From Botryococcus braunii (Eukaryota; Chlorophyta; Trebouxiophyceae): DNA of 64,000 nucleotides. The notes under the pieces are model-generated. The model made no database searches and was not told where the DNA came from. It saw only the letters and a list, made by a program, of their open reading frames with translations. The position numbers were made by a program, and so were the translations under genes. The stretch spans positions 103,634-167,633 of the forward strand of contig KV908615.1 in the NCBI GenBank assembly GCA_002005505.1. The letters run 5' to 3'. Positions 51,703 to 62,315 of this stretch are shown here, one piece after another; position 1 is the first letter of the stretch; every line of letters begins with the position of its first letter.

Positions 51703-54700
51703 GCATCCATCTTCACTGAAAATATCCAGTGAACTGGAATAACCTTATGTCCATGAGGCCTAGGCACAAACTCCGTGACCTCATGAGTATCTAGTGAATT
51801 ATGCTCCTCCTGCATAGCTGCCTTCCAGTATTCCCACTGGGGAGACATCTGTGCTTCTCTCAAATTAGAGGGAACATGGATTTTCCCAAATCTGACACCA
51901 GTGTGTTTCTCCTCTGTATTGCCTAATTTCCTCTCACTCTGATTAGAACCCACTACTCTTCCACTGACACTCGCCGAGTTACACCTCACAGGCTCTCCAT
52001 TGGGAGTAGAATTCTCTCTCATAGCTCGCTCTCGCTTTGACTCACACTTGGCTTTGCACAAGTTACTCTGCTCATCCCTCACATCATCCTCCCACGCACA
52101 GGTACCTCTCGGACAGTCTTTATAATTGGGAATTCCTTCACCTTGTCCAGACTTCCGATTCGCCTCCTCAGTCACACTCTGACATGCCTGCAAGAGTTCA
52201 GACTCTTCAGGTCTCTCACAAGCAACATTGGGAGATCGCAGAGTGTCTGCATACTTCCCCTGTTTTAAATGATCCAGATGCCTCTCAGACCGACTGCATG
52301 TCACTGTTGGTAGTGACCTCACATCTCTGACATCATTCTCCCAGGCACAGGTACCTCTCAGTGAGCACTTGTAATTTGGTCTGTCTCCACAATGTCTGTG
52401 CTCCTAATTCACCTCCTCCTCTCGTCCCTTACAAGGAGTCATGGATGCAGACCCTGTCTCTCGCTCACAATCATGTCTGGCTGGTTCAGAGAAGGCATGT
52501 GATGCTTCCTCTGACCTGTGGCTGCCACCACAGTCCCGTCCAGGAATGCTCTGACTGGACGGGTTGCCAGTAAAACTCTGCATGGTCACATCTCTTACAT
52601 TTCTCTCATTAACTGAACAGGGCCCACCCATACAGCTCAGCTCCCTGGGACCATTTGCAGCTTTGCATGCAGCTTCCCCCCTCACTACACTCACATGCAA
52701 TTCATGTCCCTCATGAGAATCACTATCTAGCTGCACTTCCCCTGGTCCCTGTGACAGAGAGTCACATTCAGTCAACCCCTCTCGCTCTCTGCTCTCTCCC
52801 TTCTCCTGTGGCAACATGAGGTCTTTGGCGGCGGTACGTTGTTCGTGTCGTTGAGCTCGAGTCAGGCCATCTGATTGGCGACAGAAGCATTCAGAACTTG
52901 TTGGTCTGAGTACCTCCTGGGCTCGCTTCATCTGTGGCTGAAGGTGGGAGTCCCTTTGACCTCCTCTAGCTAGATCCTGTACTGCCTCCAGGGTTTGAGT
53001 CATCTCCACAGGGTCACATGGTCTTCTGGATTCAGGCTCGGGCTCAGCCCTCCTAGAGGGTTCCGTGACAGTCTGCGTGGGGAGGTTGCTCGAGGCTGGC
53101 AGGCACTCTGGCTCTCTGTCTGGGTCATCAGGGTCTGTCTCAAGGCTGGAGCTGGTTGTGCCAGGGGAGATGCCAGGAAAGATTGGGGGAGTATCACTTG
53201 CAGAGGGCTCAGGACATAGGAACTCAGGGGTCTGTGCTGGGGAAACGCTCATGCCAACCCGAGATGCTCCCATGAGGTGCTCCACGAAAACCACATCTCT
53301 GCTCTCCTTCCAGATACCCCCTCCCACATAAATCCGATAGGCTTTGGAGGAGACTGAGTAACCAGTCAGCATCCCTGGCACTGTTTTGGGGGAAAACACA
53401 GAGCGCTGAACATCAGGAATGTGCACAAAGGCCAAGCAACCCCAGGTACGTAATGGGGTTACATTTGGTTTGTAGCCAAAAAATAGTTCGGAGGGCGTGC
53501 GGTCCCTCCCGGTACTGGGACCCATGTTCAGCAGGGTGCAGGCAGTTTCCAGGGCCTCCTTCCACAAGGTTGGGCTTGCAGGTGCAAAAGCCAGAAGGGT
53601 CCTGGTACGTTCCTTGAGGGTGCGGTTGGCTCTTTCTGCTGCTCCATTCTGTTGTGGGGTGTAAGGAGCTCAGGTCTCCAATTTAGTCCCCTGGGATGCA
53701 CAGAATTCTTTGAACGTGGCATTCAGAAATTCAGTTCCACGGTCACACCGGACACACTTCACTTTGGTTTTCTTCTGGGTCTGCCAATATAGTAGGAGAT
53801 CCCGCACAGCAGCACTGATGGCATCTTTGGACTTCACAGGCAAAACTGCCTTCAATTGAGATGACTCATCCAATGCAGTCACCCAATAACGTTCACCAGT
53901 TACTGCAGCAAGGGATATGGGACCCACAGTGTCTATATGTACTCTGTCAAGTGGTTCAACAGCAGGTCTACTGCTTACTCCAAATGGGGGCCGGGTAGTC
54001 TTTCCCTCGATACATGCTTCGCAGTACACTCGACAATTGGAGCAGGGGCATAGAGATGTATCAAGTCCTGAGACCAGGTCCTCATTAGTTAGGCGCAGCA
54101 TCCATGTTTCACCTGGGTGTCCCATTCTGCTATGCCAGAGGTATCGTCTGGCACAATTGTGTGAGTTTTGGGTGGGAGTTTTGGACTTCACAGCAGCAGA
54201 TATTCTTCTGTGGATAACACTGGGACTCAGAGGTACAACGTGATGAACGTAAAATAGCCCTTTCTCTGCACTGACCCGAGCCCTCCAACTGTTTGGACCA
54301 CCGACTTCAGTGAACGCTCCAACATTATCTGTGTGAAAGGCTGCCCCATCCCGCAATGCTGCAGATACTGACAGTATGTTGGTGGTTGCAGAAGGAACAC
54401 ACTGAACATGATGTATCCACAGGGGAACTCCCATACGACTGAGGATGCAGACAGAGCCAGAAGCTACAATTCCTCCAGTGGCATCTGAAGTGGCCAGATG
54501 TAATGGGATAGGTTTGGCATGCACAGTTGGATTGTGTAGCAGGGTCACATCATTCACCAGGTGTACAGATGCTCCACTGTCCACCAGCCAGGATTGCAGA
54601 GTCGAATTTCTGATAGGAATCTCGAGGATGTTGAGGAAAATTATGTATGGCATACCTCCCGATGGTGGAGGTGGGGGAGCTGGGGGTTGAAACCACGCCG

Positions 54701-55849
54701 GAAACGCATCCAGTCCAGGGTGAGCCAGTTGGGCCGCAGGAGGGTGTGGACCACCAATAGGAGGAGGTCCCTGTGGCCACATTCCCTGCAGTTGTTGGAC
54801 TACTGCCACTACGTTCCGTTGGGTCTCCTCGTCCCGCTTCCTCTTTCTACAGTCCCTCCAGTAATGTCCCCTCTTGTTGCAGTAGTTGCAGATGCCCTTT
54901 ATCTCTGACTTGGCCTCAGAGACGGTTGGCCGGGCCTGCTGATGGGCTGCACTGGCAGCTAGTGGGGTACTGGTTCCACTGGGTCCTTGTCCAAGTGCCA
55001 AGACCCTGGGTTGGCGAGGAGCATATTCATCAAAACCCACAGCAGCTGCAGTGTTGCGCAGAAGACCAGCCAGCTTCTCCGAGGGATGTGCTGCAGCTGT
55101 TGTTATCATTCCAGGCTCTTTAGCTGCATCTGGCAAGCCCTGCACGATCTGGGTTGCAACGTGTGCATCCAGTAAGGCATGGTTGTTCCTGTCAAGGCAT
55201 GCCTTCAGGTTGATCATCCTGTTGACATATTGCGAAATTGTCTCATCATGTTTCATTCCCTGACTCATTTCTTGGAGCCAGTCTGCATTGGCATGTATAT
55301 TATGTCCACCAATAAACTTTCTGCAGATGAACTCATATGCATCGTAAGCAGAGGGCAAAATAGACAGAGGTCACAACCATTCCTCAGGAACTGACTCATA
55401 AATTAGCAACATTGCAGCTGCATCATGTGCTGTACCAGGCATGGCCTCCAGGATGGCAGGTAGAGACCCTTTTGACTCGTTTGCTGCCAAAAATGCATTC
55501 TTCCAAACAAGAATATTTGTCCCCTGTTCCTTCAGTTTTATGTGTACCTTGACATTTGTTGGGATAATCTTGGGCAGCTCATCTCCGCTGCCTCTTGAGG
55601 TGCTGGGGGTACAGGGTTCTCTGTTGGGCGTGGATGAGGCTGGTTCACTGCTTGACGTTGATGCTCCACTGGCTGATGATCCTTTCTTCTTGGAAGTCAT
55701 AATTTGTTCAGTTGTCTGATGGTCCCAGTACTCGCAAGGTAACTGCAAGATCTTACTCTATGTCCCTCTCCACATCAGAGTCAGACTCTTACTCAGATTC
55801 TGAACGCAACTGCTCCTTTGAATTCTCCAAATCCTTGAGTAACCCTGAT
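51703..55849 (-). pseudogene. Copia B5 ORF0 end, gag, protease, integrase and linker
   Basis: From 55849 leftwards: a short acidic remnant ending LRSESE that fits the end of ORF0, then gag from 55700 (a TGA at 55371-55373 replaces a Gly codon of B3). The next frame (53670-55358) has a zinc knuckle CNYCNKRGHYWRDC, protease LVDSGASVHLVND, integrase finger (LWHSRMGHPGE) and core (HIDTVGP, RCDRGTEF), and ends at a TGA before APYTPQQNG. 52404-53567 carries the end of integrase and the long linker and ends at a TAG. 51703-52322 finishes the linker (GTCAWEDDVR, VVGSNQSERK) and enters RT (HWIFSVKMDA), where B3 is inserted. Confidence 0.9.
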
Positions 55850-55958
55850 TGAAACAAAGGGAGACGTGTATGCAAGTTTAATAATAAGAGATACTAGGGT
55901 TTAAGGAAGGGGTGACACCGCGAGACAGTAAACGTGACGCCGATTCCTCTTACAATAC
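55850..55958 (-). repeat. Truncated gypsy-a-type LTR
   Basis: 109 bp matching the first part of the 4630-5119 LTR (TGAAACAAAGG...CCTCTTACAATAC) with one G missing. It is cut at AATAC by the copia C 3' LTR. The rest of the LTR is not found on the other side of copia C, where copia B4 begins. Confidence 0.9.
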
Positions 55959-56837
55959 TCAAGCATTTCTGCTTGCGGCGTCACCTGCAGTGATGGCACG
56001 ACGGCAGCGTCACTTCGTAGCCTGTGGGAAAAACCGTCCACGCTACAACGTTTCCAGGAACAGCACACAGCACTCTCCAACAGTAGAGGTTGGTCAAGGA
56101 TACCAACATGCTTCGGACAAGTCTTACAAATGATCTTAACTGCTCTCACTCTTGCTAAAGACCACGTAACACTACGCCTTGCCTGATAGCAGAGTTCAGC
56201 ACCAAAGAGGCCTTGCGATGTCTACTTTACGTCACTAGAATACAATAATAGTTCATCAGTAACTCAGCAAGGTCTCTTTGTGATGTTTGTACAGTGAAAC
56301 TATCTTACCGCCACAACGGTGGACGTCAACATAAGTCTCAATGAGGTCAAACATTCAGTGCGCTCTCGTCATGCACTCTCATCAATGCACACAGCAGTAA
56401 TATCTAACTGGTCTGAATGTTTGAGCACAATCATATCTGGAACGGCTTTGAGAATCCTAAACACACCTGCAGTGATGGCACGACGGCAGCGTCACTTCGT
56501 AGCCTGTGGGAAAAACCGTCCACGCTACAACGTTTCCAGGAACAGCACACAGCACTCTCCAACAGTAGAGGTTGGTCAAGGATACCAACATGCTTCGGAC
56601 AAGTACCGAGCCGTTCCTGGGCTGCCCAGGGATGGCTCGGACTGCAGGGATCCTAAAGTACTACCATACGTAATGTCTATTGAGAACGCATATCGTACAA
56701 GTCACGTGTTATGTCATTGAGGTACGAGTATGATCTATACCGTTCATAAAGGGCTATAACGGCTATAGTTTACACTGCTGTTGATGGCATGTGACAGGGG
56801 ATGTCACTAAGTACAGTATTGACCAATTCATTCAACA
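55959..56837 (-). repeat. Copia C 3' LTR
   Basis: 879 bp; element orientation TGTTGAATG...ATGCTTGA (the 3' end is not the usual CA). Internal direct repeats of 138 bp: R1 at 56467-56604, followed in element orientation by GTGTGTTT, and R2 at 55985-56122, followed by GTGACGCC. A hairpin-forming sequence at 56606-56640 directly precedes R1. Confidence 0.93.
56606..56640 (-). promoter_or_regulatory. Two-part hairpin sequence upstream of R1 in the copia C LTR
   Basis: CCGAGCC pairs with GGCTCGG at the ends and CCTGGGC with GCCCAGG inside, leaving short unpaired bulges and almost no loop. It is repeated in the 5' LTR (62963-62997) and in copia C2 (38642-38676), always directly before R1. It may be a cis-regulatory palindrome or a structured RNA start; this is inferred from position only. 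Confidence 0.5.
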
Positions 56838-56862
56838 CTTCCCCTTGACAGCACCCTGTCAC

Positions 56863-59800
56863 CTATGTCATCTTCACAAGTCCAAACCCTCGCCTGTGCA
56901 TCTGGAAGGCAGGGCGAGCGAGAGGCTTTGTCAGCATGTCTGCCTTGTTCCTTGCAGACTCCACATAGCAGAGTGTAACCTGCCCCTTTGCAATAGCTTC
57001 ACGTGCAAAGTGGAAGCACACTGCAATGTGCTTAGTATACTTGCTATACAGTGGGTTTTTCAGGTTAGCAATGCACCCCTGATTGTCACAGTATAGCTTC
57101 ACTGACCAAGGAGGAGTTCCGATTTCCTCCATGAACCCACGCAGCCAGTTAAGCTCCTTAATAGCCAGACTGGTTGCCATGAATTCTGCCTCCACAGTGG
57201 AGGTAGCAACTGAGTGTTGCTTCTTACTACCCCAGACCACAGCACTGCCAAACACTGATAGCACATATCCCGAGGTAGAATGCCTGCTGTCAATATCGCC
57301 AGCATAATCTGCATCAACATGACCTTCTAACACAGGCCCTTTCCCTCCCAGCACTAAGACACACTCTCGAGTAGACTGAAGATACCTCAATACCCTCAAG
57401 CCCTCATTCATGTGGGCAGTGGTGGGAGCGTTCCGGTAACGGGACAGAACACCCACAGCCTGAGCTATATCAGGTCGAGTTGTATTAGCAATATACAACA
57501 GAGACCCAACAAGCTCACAATATCTATGCCCGGGAGGCAGTGGAGTCCCAGACCCAAAGCTGGTCTCACCCACTGTAACCTGCGGCATCCCAGACATCAC
57601 AAAGTCTTTACTCATGGGAGTATCGACTGTACGTGACTCAGCACTCACCCCAAACTTCTCACACAGTGCATCAATCTTAGGCACGCAGCTCAGTGATAAG
57701 CACCGATTCTCTCTATCTCTCAGGATCTGGCAGCCCAAGAAGTCCTTGACTTCACCAAGGTCATGAATCTTGAAGCTTGCCAACAGCTCCTTTTTCACCC
57801 ATTCTATCTCTTCCGCACCCATTGCCACAATCAAAAGATCATCAACATACACAAGCATGTATGACAGCTCCCCATCCTCGTGTCTCTTTATGTAAACTCC
57901 CGCATCGCTCTTACACACTTCATATCCCATACTCAGCAGCTTCTCATTCAGGGTCTTGTGCCAAGCCCTGGGAGCCTGCTTCAGGCCATAAAGGGCCTTA
58001 CGCAGTCTGCACACAATGTTGGGGTTGCCATTATCAAATCCAGGAGGCTGTGTCACATACACCTCCTCCTCTAATTCACCATTCAAAAAGGCGGTCTTTA
58101 TATCCACCTGGTGAATTTCCATGTTCTTTGCTGCAGCAGTTGCTAGCAAAGTCCTCCTGGACCCATAGCTACTGGTAGGTGCAAAGACCTCATCTACATC
58201 AACTCCAGGAATCTGTCTACAGCCCTGGGCTACAAGCCGAGCCTTAAATCTCAACACGTTCCCATGTGCATCAGTCTTCACAGAGAAGATCCAATGCACA
58301 GGGATCACCTTGTGTCCCCTGGGTCTCTCAACGTACTCCATCACCTCGTGCGCATCAAGAGAATCTTGCTCCTCTTGCATTGCCTGGCGCCAGAATTCCC
58401 ACTGAGGGGATCTTTGCGCCTCCCTGAGGTTTCCAGGGATTGGCACCTTGGACCACCTCACCCCAGGTATCTTACCCTTTACAGGATTCAGATTGTGATC
58501 ATGCACAACATGGCTATCCTCTCTAGGCTCACACGCACGTGCTTCCACTACTCTTTCGCTCGAGGTTACTGCGTTACACACCTCTCTGACTCTCTCCCAC
58601 TCTGGAGGTGTCTGCAGCTTTCTCTCCTTGGAGGATTCACATGCTGCTCCACTCAATCTGGGTCTTACATCACTCGTCATGTCCCAAACGCACTCATCAC
58701 TCAAAGGCGCAGCATAATCTGGCACTGTGCGACACCCTGCAGTGGTGTCTCTCTCATCCACGCTTGTACTCTCACAACACACCTGTGACTCCCCAGTGTG
58801 TCCCTCACAAGCACGCAGAGCCTGGCCATCTGAAGACTCCCTTTGTCCATCAAGTGTCTGATTGGAAATCTCCAAACTGACCTCTCTTGCCTCACTCTCA
58901 GCGCTTACATGATCAGACATGCCCTCCAGCCTGGCCAAGTCCTGTCCATTAGGCTGAGCTTCCGTTGCTTCCCCTGGGCAAATGGCCTCTGACATTCTCC
59001 TATTCTCTCCATCACTCACATCTCCATCATGTTCCACAGTGACCTCAGCTGCAGTCTCACGTGCTGCTACTCTCTGATCATACCGTTGCTGCCGGGTCAG
59101 CCCGTCTTGCCCTCGGACACCCATGGCCCCAACTTCCATTCGAACACATTCTTGCACATTATTCAAACGTTGCATGTGTGACTTGGTCTCCTCGCCTCCT
59201 CGCGCCAGGTTCTCCATGTGTCCGAGTACGGACCAGCTGTGGCCGGACTGCGTATGGCTCAGCTCCGAGGAAGTGGGCTCCCCGTCCACGTTGACACTTG
59301 TAGTCTCAGAATTCTCACAGGGGTTGATTGCACATGGGGTAGTTGCACAGGGGGTGGTTGCACAGGGGGAGTCAGGTCCGGACTGCTGCACGTTGACCTC
59401 TCGGTTGCAGAGAGGCTCAGGATCATCTGAGTCCCAAAAAGACAACTGACCCAAGGACTGCTGGCCCTCCTGTTGTACAAAAGGCAAGGCAAAGGGCTGC
59501 TGGACTGCATTTGGACTCACAGGAGACATGGTGCTAAGCCCCACTCTGTCTGCGCCCCTTAAGTGCTCCAGAAAGGTAACATCTCTGCTTTCTTTCCAAA
59601 TCCCGTTTCCCATATAAATTCTATATGCCTTTGACACACTGGAATACCCTGTGAAGAGACCAGGGGAGGTCTTAGACTCAAACACTCCCCTTTGGTGATC
59701 AGGTATGTGCACATGTGCTAGACAGCCAAAAGTCCTGAGCAGGGATACATCGGGCTTTACCCCATGGAAGGCTTCATAAGGCGTCTTGTCACGTCCAGTC

Positions 59801-62013
59801 ACAGGTCCCATATTGTACAGGATGCAGGCTGTCTCCACTGCTTCCTTCCAGAGTGACTGTTTGGCAGCTGCATGCAACATGAGTGTTCTGGCCTTCTCCT
59901 TGATTGTTCGGTTCATCCGTTCAGCAACGCCATTTTGCTGAGGCGTGTATGCTGCAGAGGTCTCAAATTTAATTCCCTCCTGCGTACAGAAACCCTTCAA
60001 TGTACTGTTGAGGAATTCTGTCCCCCTGTCAGTACGAATGCACTTAACAGAGCGGTTCAACTGCCTCTGCCAAAAAATCAGGAGGTCTCTGACTGCACTG
60101 CTGATTGCATCCTTGGTTTTTACTGCCAGGGCTATGACGTAGTGCGTAGCCTCATCCACAATCGTGACAAAGAAGCGCTCCCCAGTAATAGCTGTAGGGG
60201 AGATGGGGCCAACTGTGTCCAAATGAATTCTCTCAAGGGGCTCAGTGGCTGCTCTGGAACTGGTTCCAAAAGGGGGACGACTGTGCTTTCCTTGAATGCA
60301 CGCTTCACACGAAGAGTGACAGTTTGCGCAAGGGGAGAGAGATACAGGGATGCCCAGGACCAAATCTTCAGACTGCAGTCGCCTCATATTAACCTCCCCT
60401 GGGTGCCCCAGTCTACTGTGCCACAGTGCTCTCAATCTGCAATCATGAGCGACTGGTGCTCTGGCTGTGTTAACAAACACAGAGACAGGGTTTCTGACTG
60501 GACTGACCTTCTGCAAGAAATACAGGCCATTTCTCTGTGCAACTGAACAAGACCAGTTTTGAGCGCCACGCATACCAGTGTAACTTCCCACACTGTCTGT
60601 CACAAAACTAGCCCCATCACGTATAGCAGCTGTCACTGAAATCAGATTAGCTGTAGCTGAAGGAACACAATGCACATTGTGAAGCCACAGGGGTTGCTGT
60701 TCTGCACTGCTCAAGCACAGGGAACCAGTTGCAATTATCTGTCCCGTGGCATCTGACGTAGCCATATGCAAAGGAATGGGATTTCTGTGCAGGGTGGGGG
60801 AATGTAGCAGGGACAGATCATTGACTAGGTGGATGGTGGCTCCACTGTCCACCAGAAAACTTCTCGCTTCTGGCATGACGCGTGTTGGTGTTAAGACATT
60901 CAGAGAAATCATGGCAGACATACCAGAGGGTGGTGGATATCCCCCGGGGAAAAAGTTGTTGCCGTTCCCGCTGCCCTCCGGAGGTCGAGCCACTGCAGCC
61001 GACGCTTGATTTTGGAATTGCGGAAGCAGATTGGCCATTGCAGCCATGACTTGCTGCAGGTTCTGTTGCATCTTCTCGTCCGCCTCCTTCTTGAGGCAGT
61101 TCCTCTCAAAATGGCCTAGCTTGTTGCAGTAGCGGCAGCGCCTGTTGTCACGCCGGTCCCGTCCCTCCACCTTGGTCGATGAAGCTTGGCCCCCCTGGCC
61201 TCCAGCTTGGGTCTCCTGTGGGCTTGCAGTCCCTGGTGTGGTGGAGTAGGCTGGTGTGATGGCTGCCCTGGCCACAGGGGTGACTCTGGGGACCTGGTCG
61301 TTGAAGCCCAGTCCCTTGGCTGTGGTGGAGATGATCTCCCACAGTCCCTCCAGATCCTTCCCAGCAGATGAGGAGAACATCCCAGTCTCCTTCGCTTCCT
61401 CTGGCAGGCCCTTGATGATTGCCAGCTTGGCTTCTCTCTCCATGATGGAGTGCCCATTTCGCTTGAGTGCATGGAAGAGTGCCACCTTCCTGTTGTAGTA
61501 GTCCTCCAACGTTTCTGTCTCTCCCATGCTGGTGTGTAGGAGCTCCAGCCAGCGTGCTGTTACCTCCTGGTCTGCCCCTCCAGTAAAACGCTCTCGAACC
61601 CACTGGTAGGCATTGGCTGCCACTTGCATTGCAGCCAGCTTGGCACCCCACGCCTTGGGGACGCTCTCAATCAGCATTAGGAGCGCTGCTGCATTCTCCT
61701 CTGTGTCTGGCATTGGAGCTTCAATGGCTGCCTTGCACCTTTTGAGGCCACAGGCTGCCACATATGCCAGATCCCAGAGTGGAAATTCCACTCCCTCTCT
61801 GTCCAGAGTCACTGGACATTTGACATTCGTGGTGACGACGCCACCGGTTTTCGTCATTGCGATGCACATCTCTCCACTCTGCGCAGTGGAGTTTGCTGGC
61901 TGGCTGGGTGATGCACTGATGGAGGAGCCAGACCCAGCTGATCCAGACTCCGTTGCAGTGCGCTTACTTCTCGTTTTCATGATCACTTGTCTGCTTCTAG
62001 TTTTCATGATCAA
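56863..62013 (-). CDS. Copia C gag-pol polyprotein
   Basis: 1,716 codons, no stop. In order: gag (capsid about 60-230), zinc knuckle CRYCNKLGHFERNC, protease Asp389 (FLVDSGATIHLVND), HHCC finger (LWHSRLGHPG, CANCHSSCEACIQGK) and integrase core Asp599, Asp662, Glu698 (35 residues between the last two). A long Cys/Glu-rich linker (about 830-1190) contains a short repeat (CATTPCATTPC). RT has YVDD at 1389-1392, then RNase H (DADYAGDIDSRHSTSGY) and the end GFGLVKMT. The N-terminus shows a duplicated start (MKTRSRQVIMKTRSKR), so initiation at 62013 or a few codons later is uncertain. All key residues are present. Confidence 0.96.
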   Translation of the reverse strand: MIMKTRSRQVIMKTRSKRTATESGSAGSGSSISASPSQPANSTAQSGEMCIAMTKTGGVVTTNVKCPVTLDREGVEFPLWDLAYVAACGLKRCKAAIEAPMPDTEENAAALLMLIESVPKAWGAKLAAMQVAANAYQWVRERFTGGADQEVTARWLELLHTSMGETETLEDYYNRKVALFHALKRNGHSIMEREAKLAIIKGLPEEAKETGMFSSSAGKDLEGLWEIISTTAKGLGFNDQVPRVTPVARAAITPAYSTTPGTASPQETQAGGQGGQASSTKVEGRDRRDNRRCRYCNKLGHFERNCLKKEADEKMQQNLQQVMAAMANLLPQFQNQASAAVARPPEGSGNGNNFFPGGYPPPSGMSAMISLNVLTPTRVMPEARSFLVDSGATIHLVNDLSLLHSPTLHRNPIPLHMATSDATGQIIATGSLCLSSAEQQPLWLHNVHCVPSATANLISVTAAIRDGASFVTDSVGSYTGMRGAQNWSCSVAQRNGLYFLQKVSPVRNPVSVFVNTARAPVAHDCRLRALWHSRLGHPGEVNMRRLQSEDLVLGIPVSLSPCANCHSSCEACIQGKHSRPPFGTSSRAATEPLERIHLDTVGPISPTAITGERFFVTIVDEATHYVIALAVKTKDAISSAVRDLLIFWQRQLNRSVKCIRTDRGTEFLNSTLKGFCTQEGIKFETSAAYTPQQNGVAERMNRTIKEKARTLMLHAAAKQSLWKEAVETACILYNMGPVTGRDKTPYEAFHGVKPDVSLLRTFGCLAHVHIPDHQRGVFESKTSPGLFTGYSSVSKAYRIYMGNGIWKESRDVTFLEHLRGADRVGLSTMSPVSPNAVQQPFALPFVQQEGQQSLGQLSFWDSDDPEPLCNREVNVQQSGPDSPCATTPCATTPCAINPCENSETTSVNVDGEPTSSELSHTQSGHSWSVLGHMENLARGGEETKSHMQRLNNVQECVRMEVGAMGVRGQDGLTRQQRYDQRVAARETAAEVTVEHDGDVSDGENRRMSEAICPGEATEAQPNGQDLARLEGMSDHVSAESEAREVSLEISNQTLDGQRESSDGQALRACEGHTGESQVCCESTSVDERDTTAGCRTVPDYAAPLSDECVWDMTSDVRPRLSGAACESSKERKLQTPPEWERVREVCNAVTSSERVVEARACEPREDSHVVHDHNLNPVKGKIPGVRWSKVPIPGNLREAQRSPQWEFWRQAMQEEQDSLDAHEVMEYVERPRGHKVIPVHWIFSVKTDAHGNVLRFKARLVAQGCRQIPGVDVDEVFAPTSSYGSRRTLLATAAAKNMEIHQVDIKTAFLNGELEEEVYVTQPPGFDNGNPNIVCRLRKALYGLKQAPRAWHKTLNEKLLSMGYEVCKSDAGVYIKRHEDGELSYMLVYVDDLLIVAMGAEEIEWVKKELLASFKIHDLGEVKDFLGCQILRDRENRCLSLSCVPKIDALCEKFGVSAESRTVDTPMSKDFVMSGMPQVTVGETSFGSGTPLPPGHRYCELVGSLLYIANTTRPDIAQAVGVLSRYRNAPTTAHMNEGLRVLRYLQSTRECVLVLGGKGPVLEGHVDADYAGDIDSRHSTSGYVLSVFGSAVVWGSKKQHSVATSTVEAEFMATSLAIKELNWLRGFMEEIGTPPWSVKLYCDNQGCIANLKNPLYSKYTKHIAVCFHFAREAIAKGQVTLCYVESARNKADMLTKPLARPAFQMHRRGFGLVKMT

Positions 62014-62300
62014 GCCAGTTCTTCACTCCAAGCCTTAAATGACTTCCCCTGGAAGCACTTCTTCCTAGCTCTGACACTGAGTTGATCAGTCCCAGAAGTA
62101 CTTCTGCTTTCCCAGCCCAGTTGCTACTGTACAACAATTCCTTCCAGCACTACAGAAGGAATAATTTTACGTGACTAGCTCGATATGTTTGAACGGCCAG
62201 ACCTCACTCGTCAGTGAAGCTCGCAGTCTCGAAGCGGGGTCCGAAACCCCTTTTCTCCCTGGAAATCTGTCGTGCGTCACTGCAAGCTCAGCTTGGAAAG
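62014..62300 (-). other. Copia C 5' leader
   Basis: About 290 bp between primer site and gag with no ORF resembling ORF0 and only short frames. A packaging signal would be expected here but cannot be identified by eye. Confidence 0.6.
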
Positions 62301-62315
62301 CGTGGGCCCATAACC
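62301..62315 (-). other. Copia C primer-binding site (initiator tRNA-Met anticodon arm)
   Basis: The minus strand reads GGTTATGGGCCCACGC directly after the LTR. The first 14 bases match the complement of the plant initiator tRNA-Met anticodon arm. The following GCTTTCC resembles the next part of that complement after a small gap. Confidence 0.8.

Larger units (their letters stand above)
42233..55849 (-). mobile_element. Copia B5: degenerate copia B-related element split by copia B3
   Basis: Two minus-strand parts, 42233-44381 and 51703-55849, join across copia B3, whose target duplication GCATC marks the split in RT. The order is ORF0 remnant, gag, protease, integrase, linker, RT, RNase H and 3' LTR. 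It inserted into copia B2 gag (AAAAG precedes its LTR at 42228-42232). Its 5' LTR is missing: at 55850 it meets a gypsy-a-type LTR. It is clearly diverged from B3 and carries several stops and frameshifts. Confidence 0.92.

Noticed and set aside
56319..56720. 133-codon ORF present identically at 62676-63077
   Set aside because: Its identity comes from the two copia C LTRs being copies of each other. It is antisense to the element, and the C2 LTR does not keep it in a way that suggests coding.
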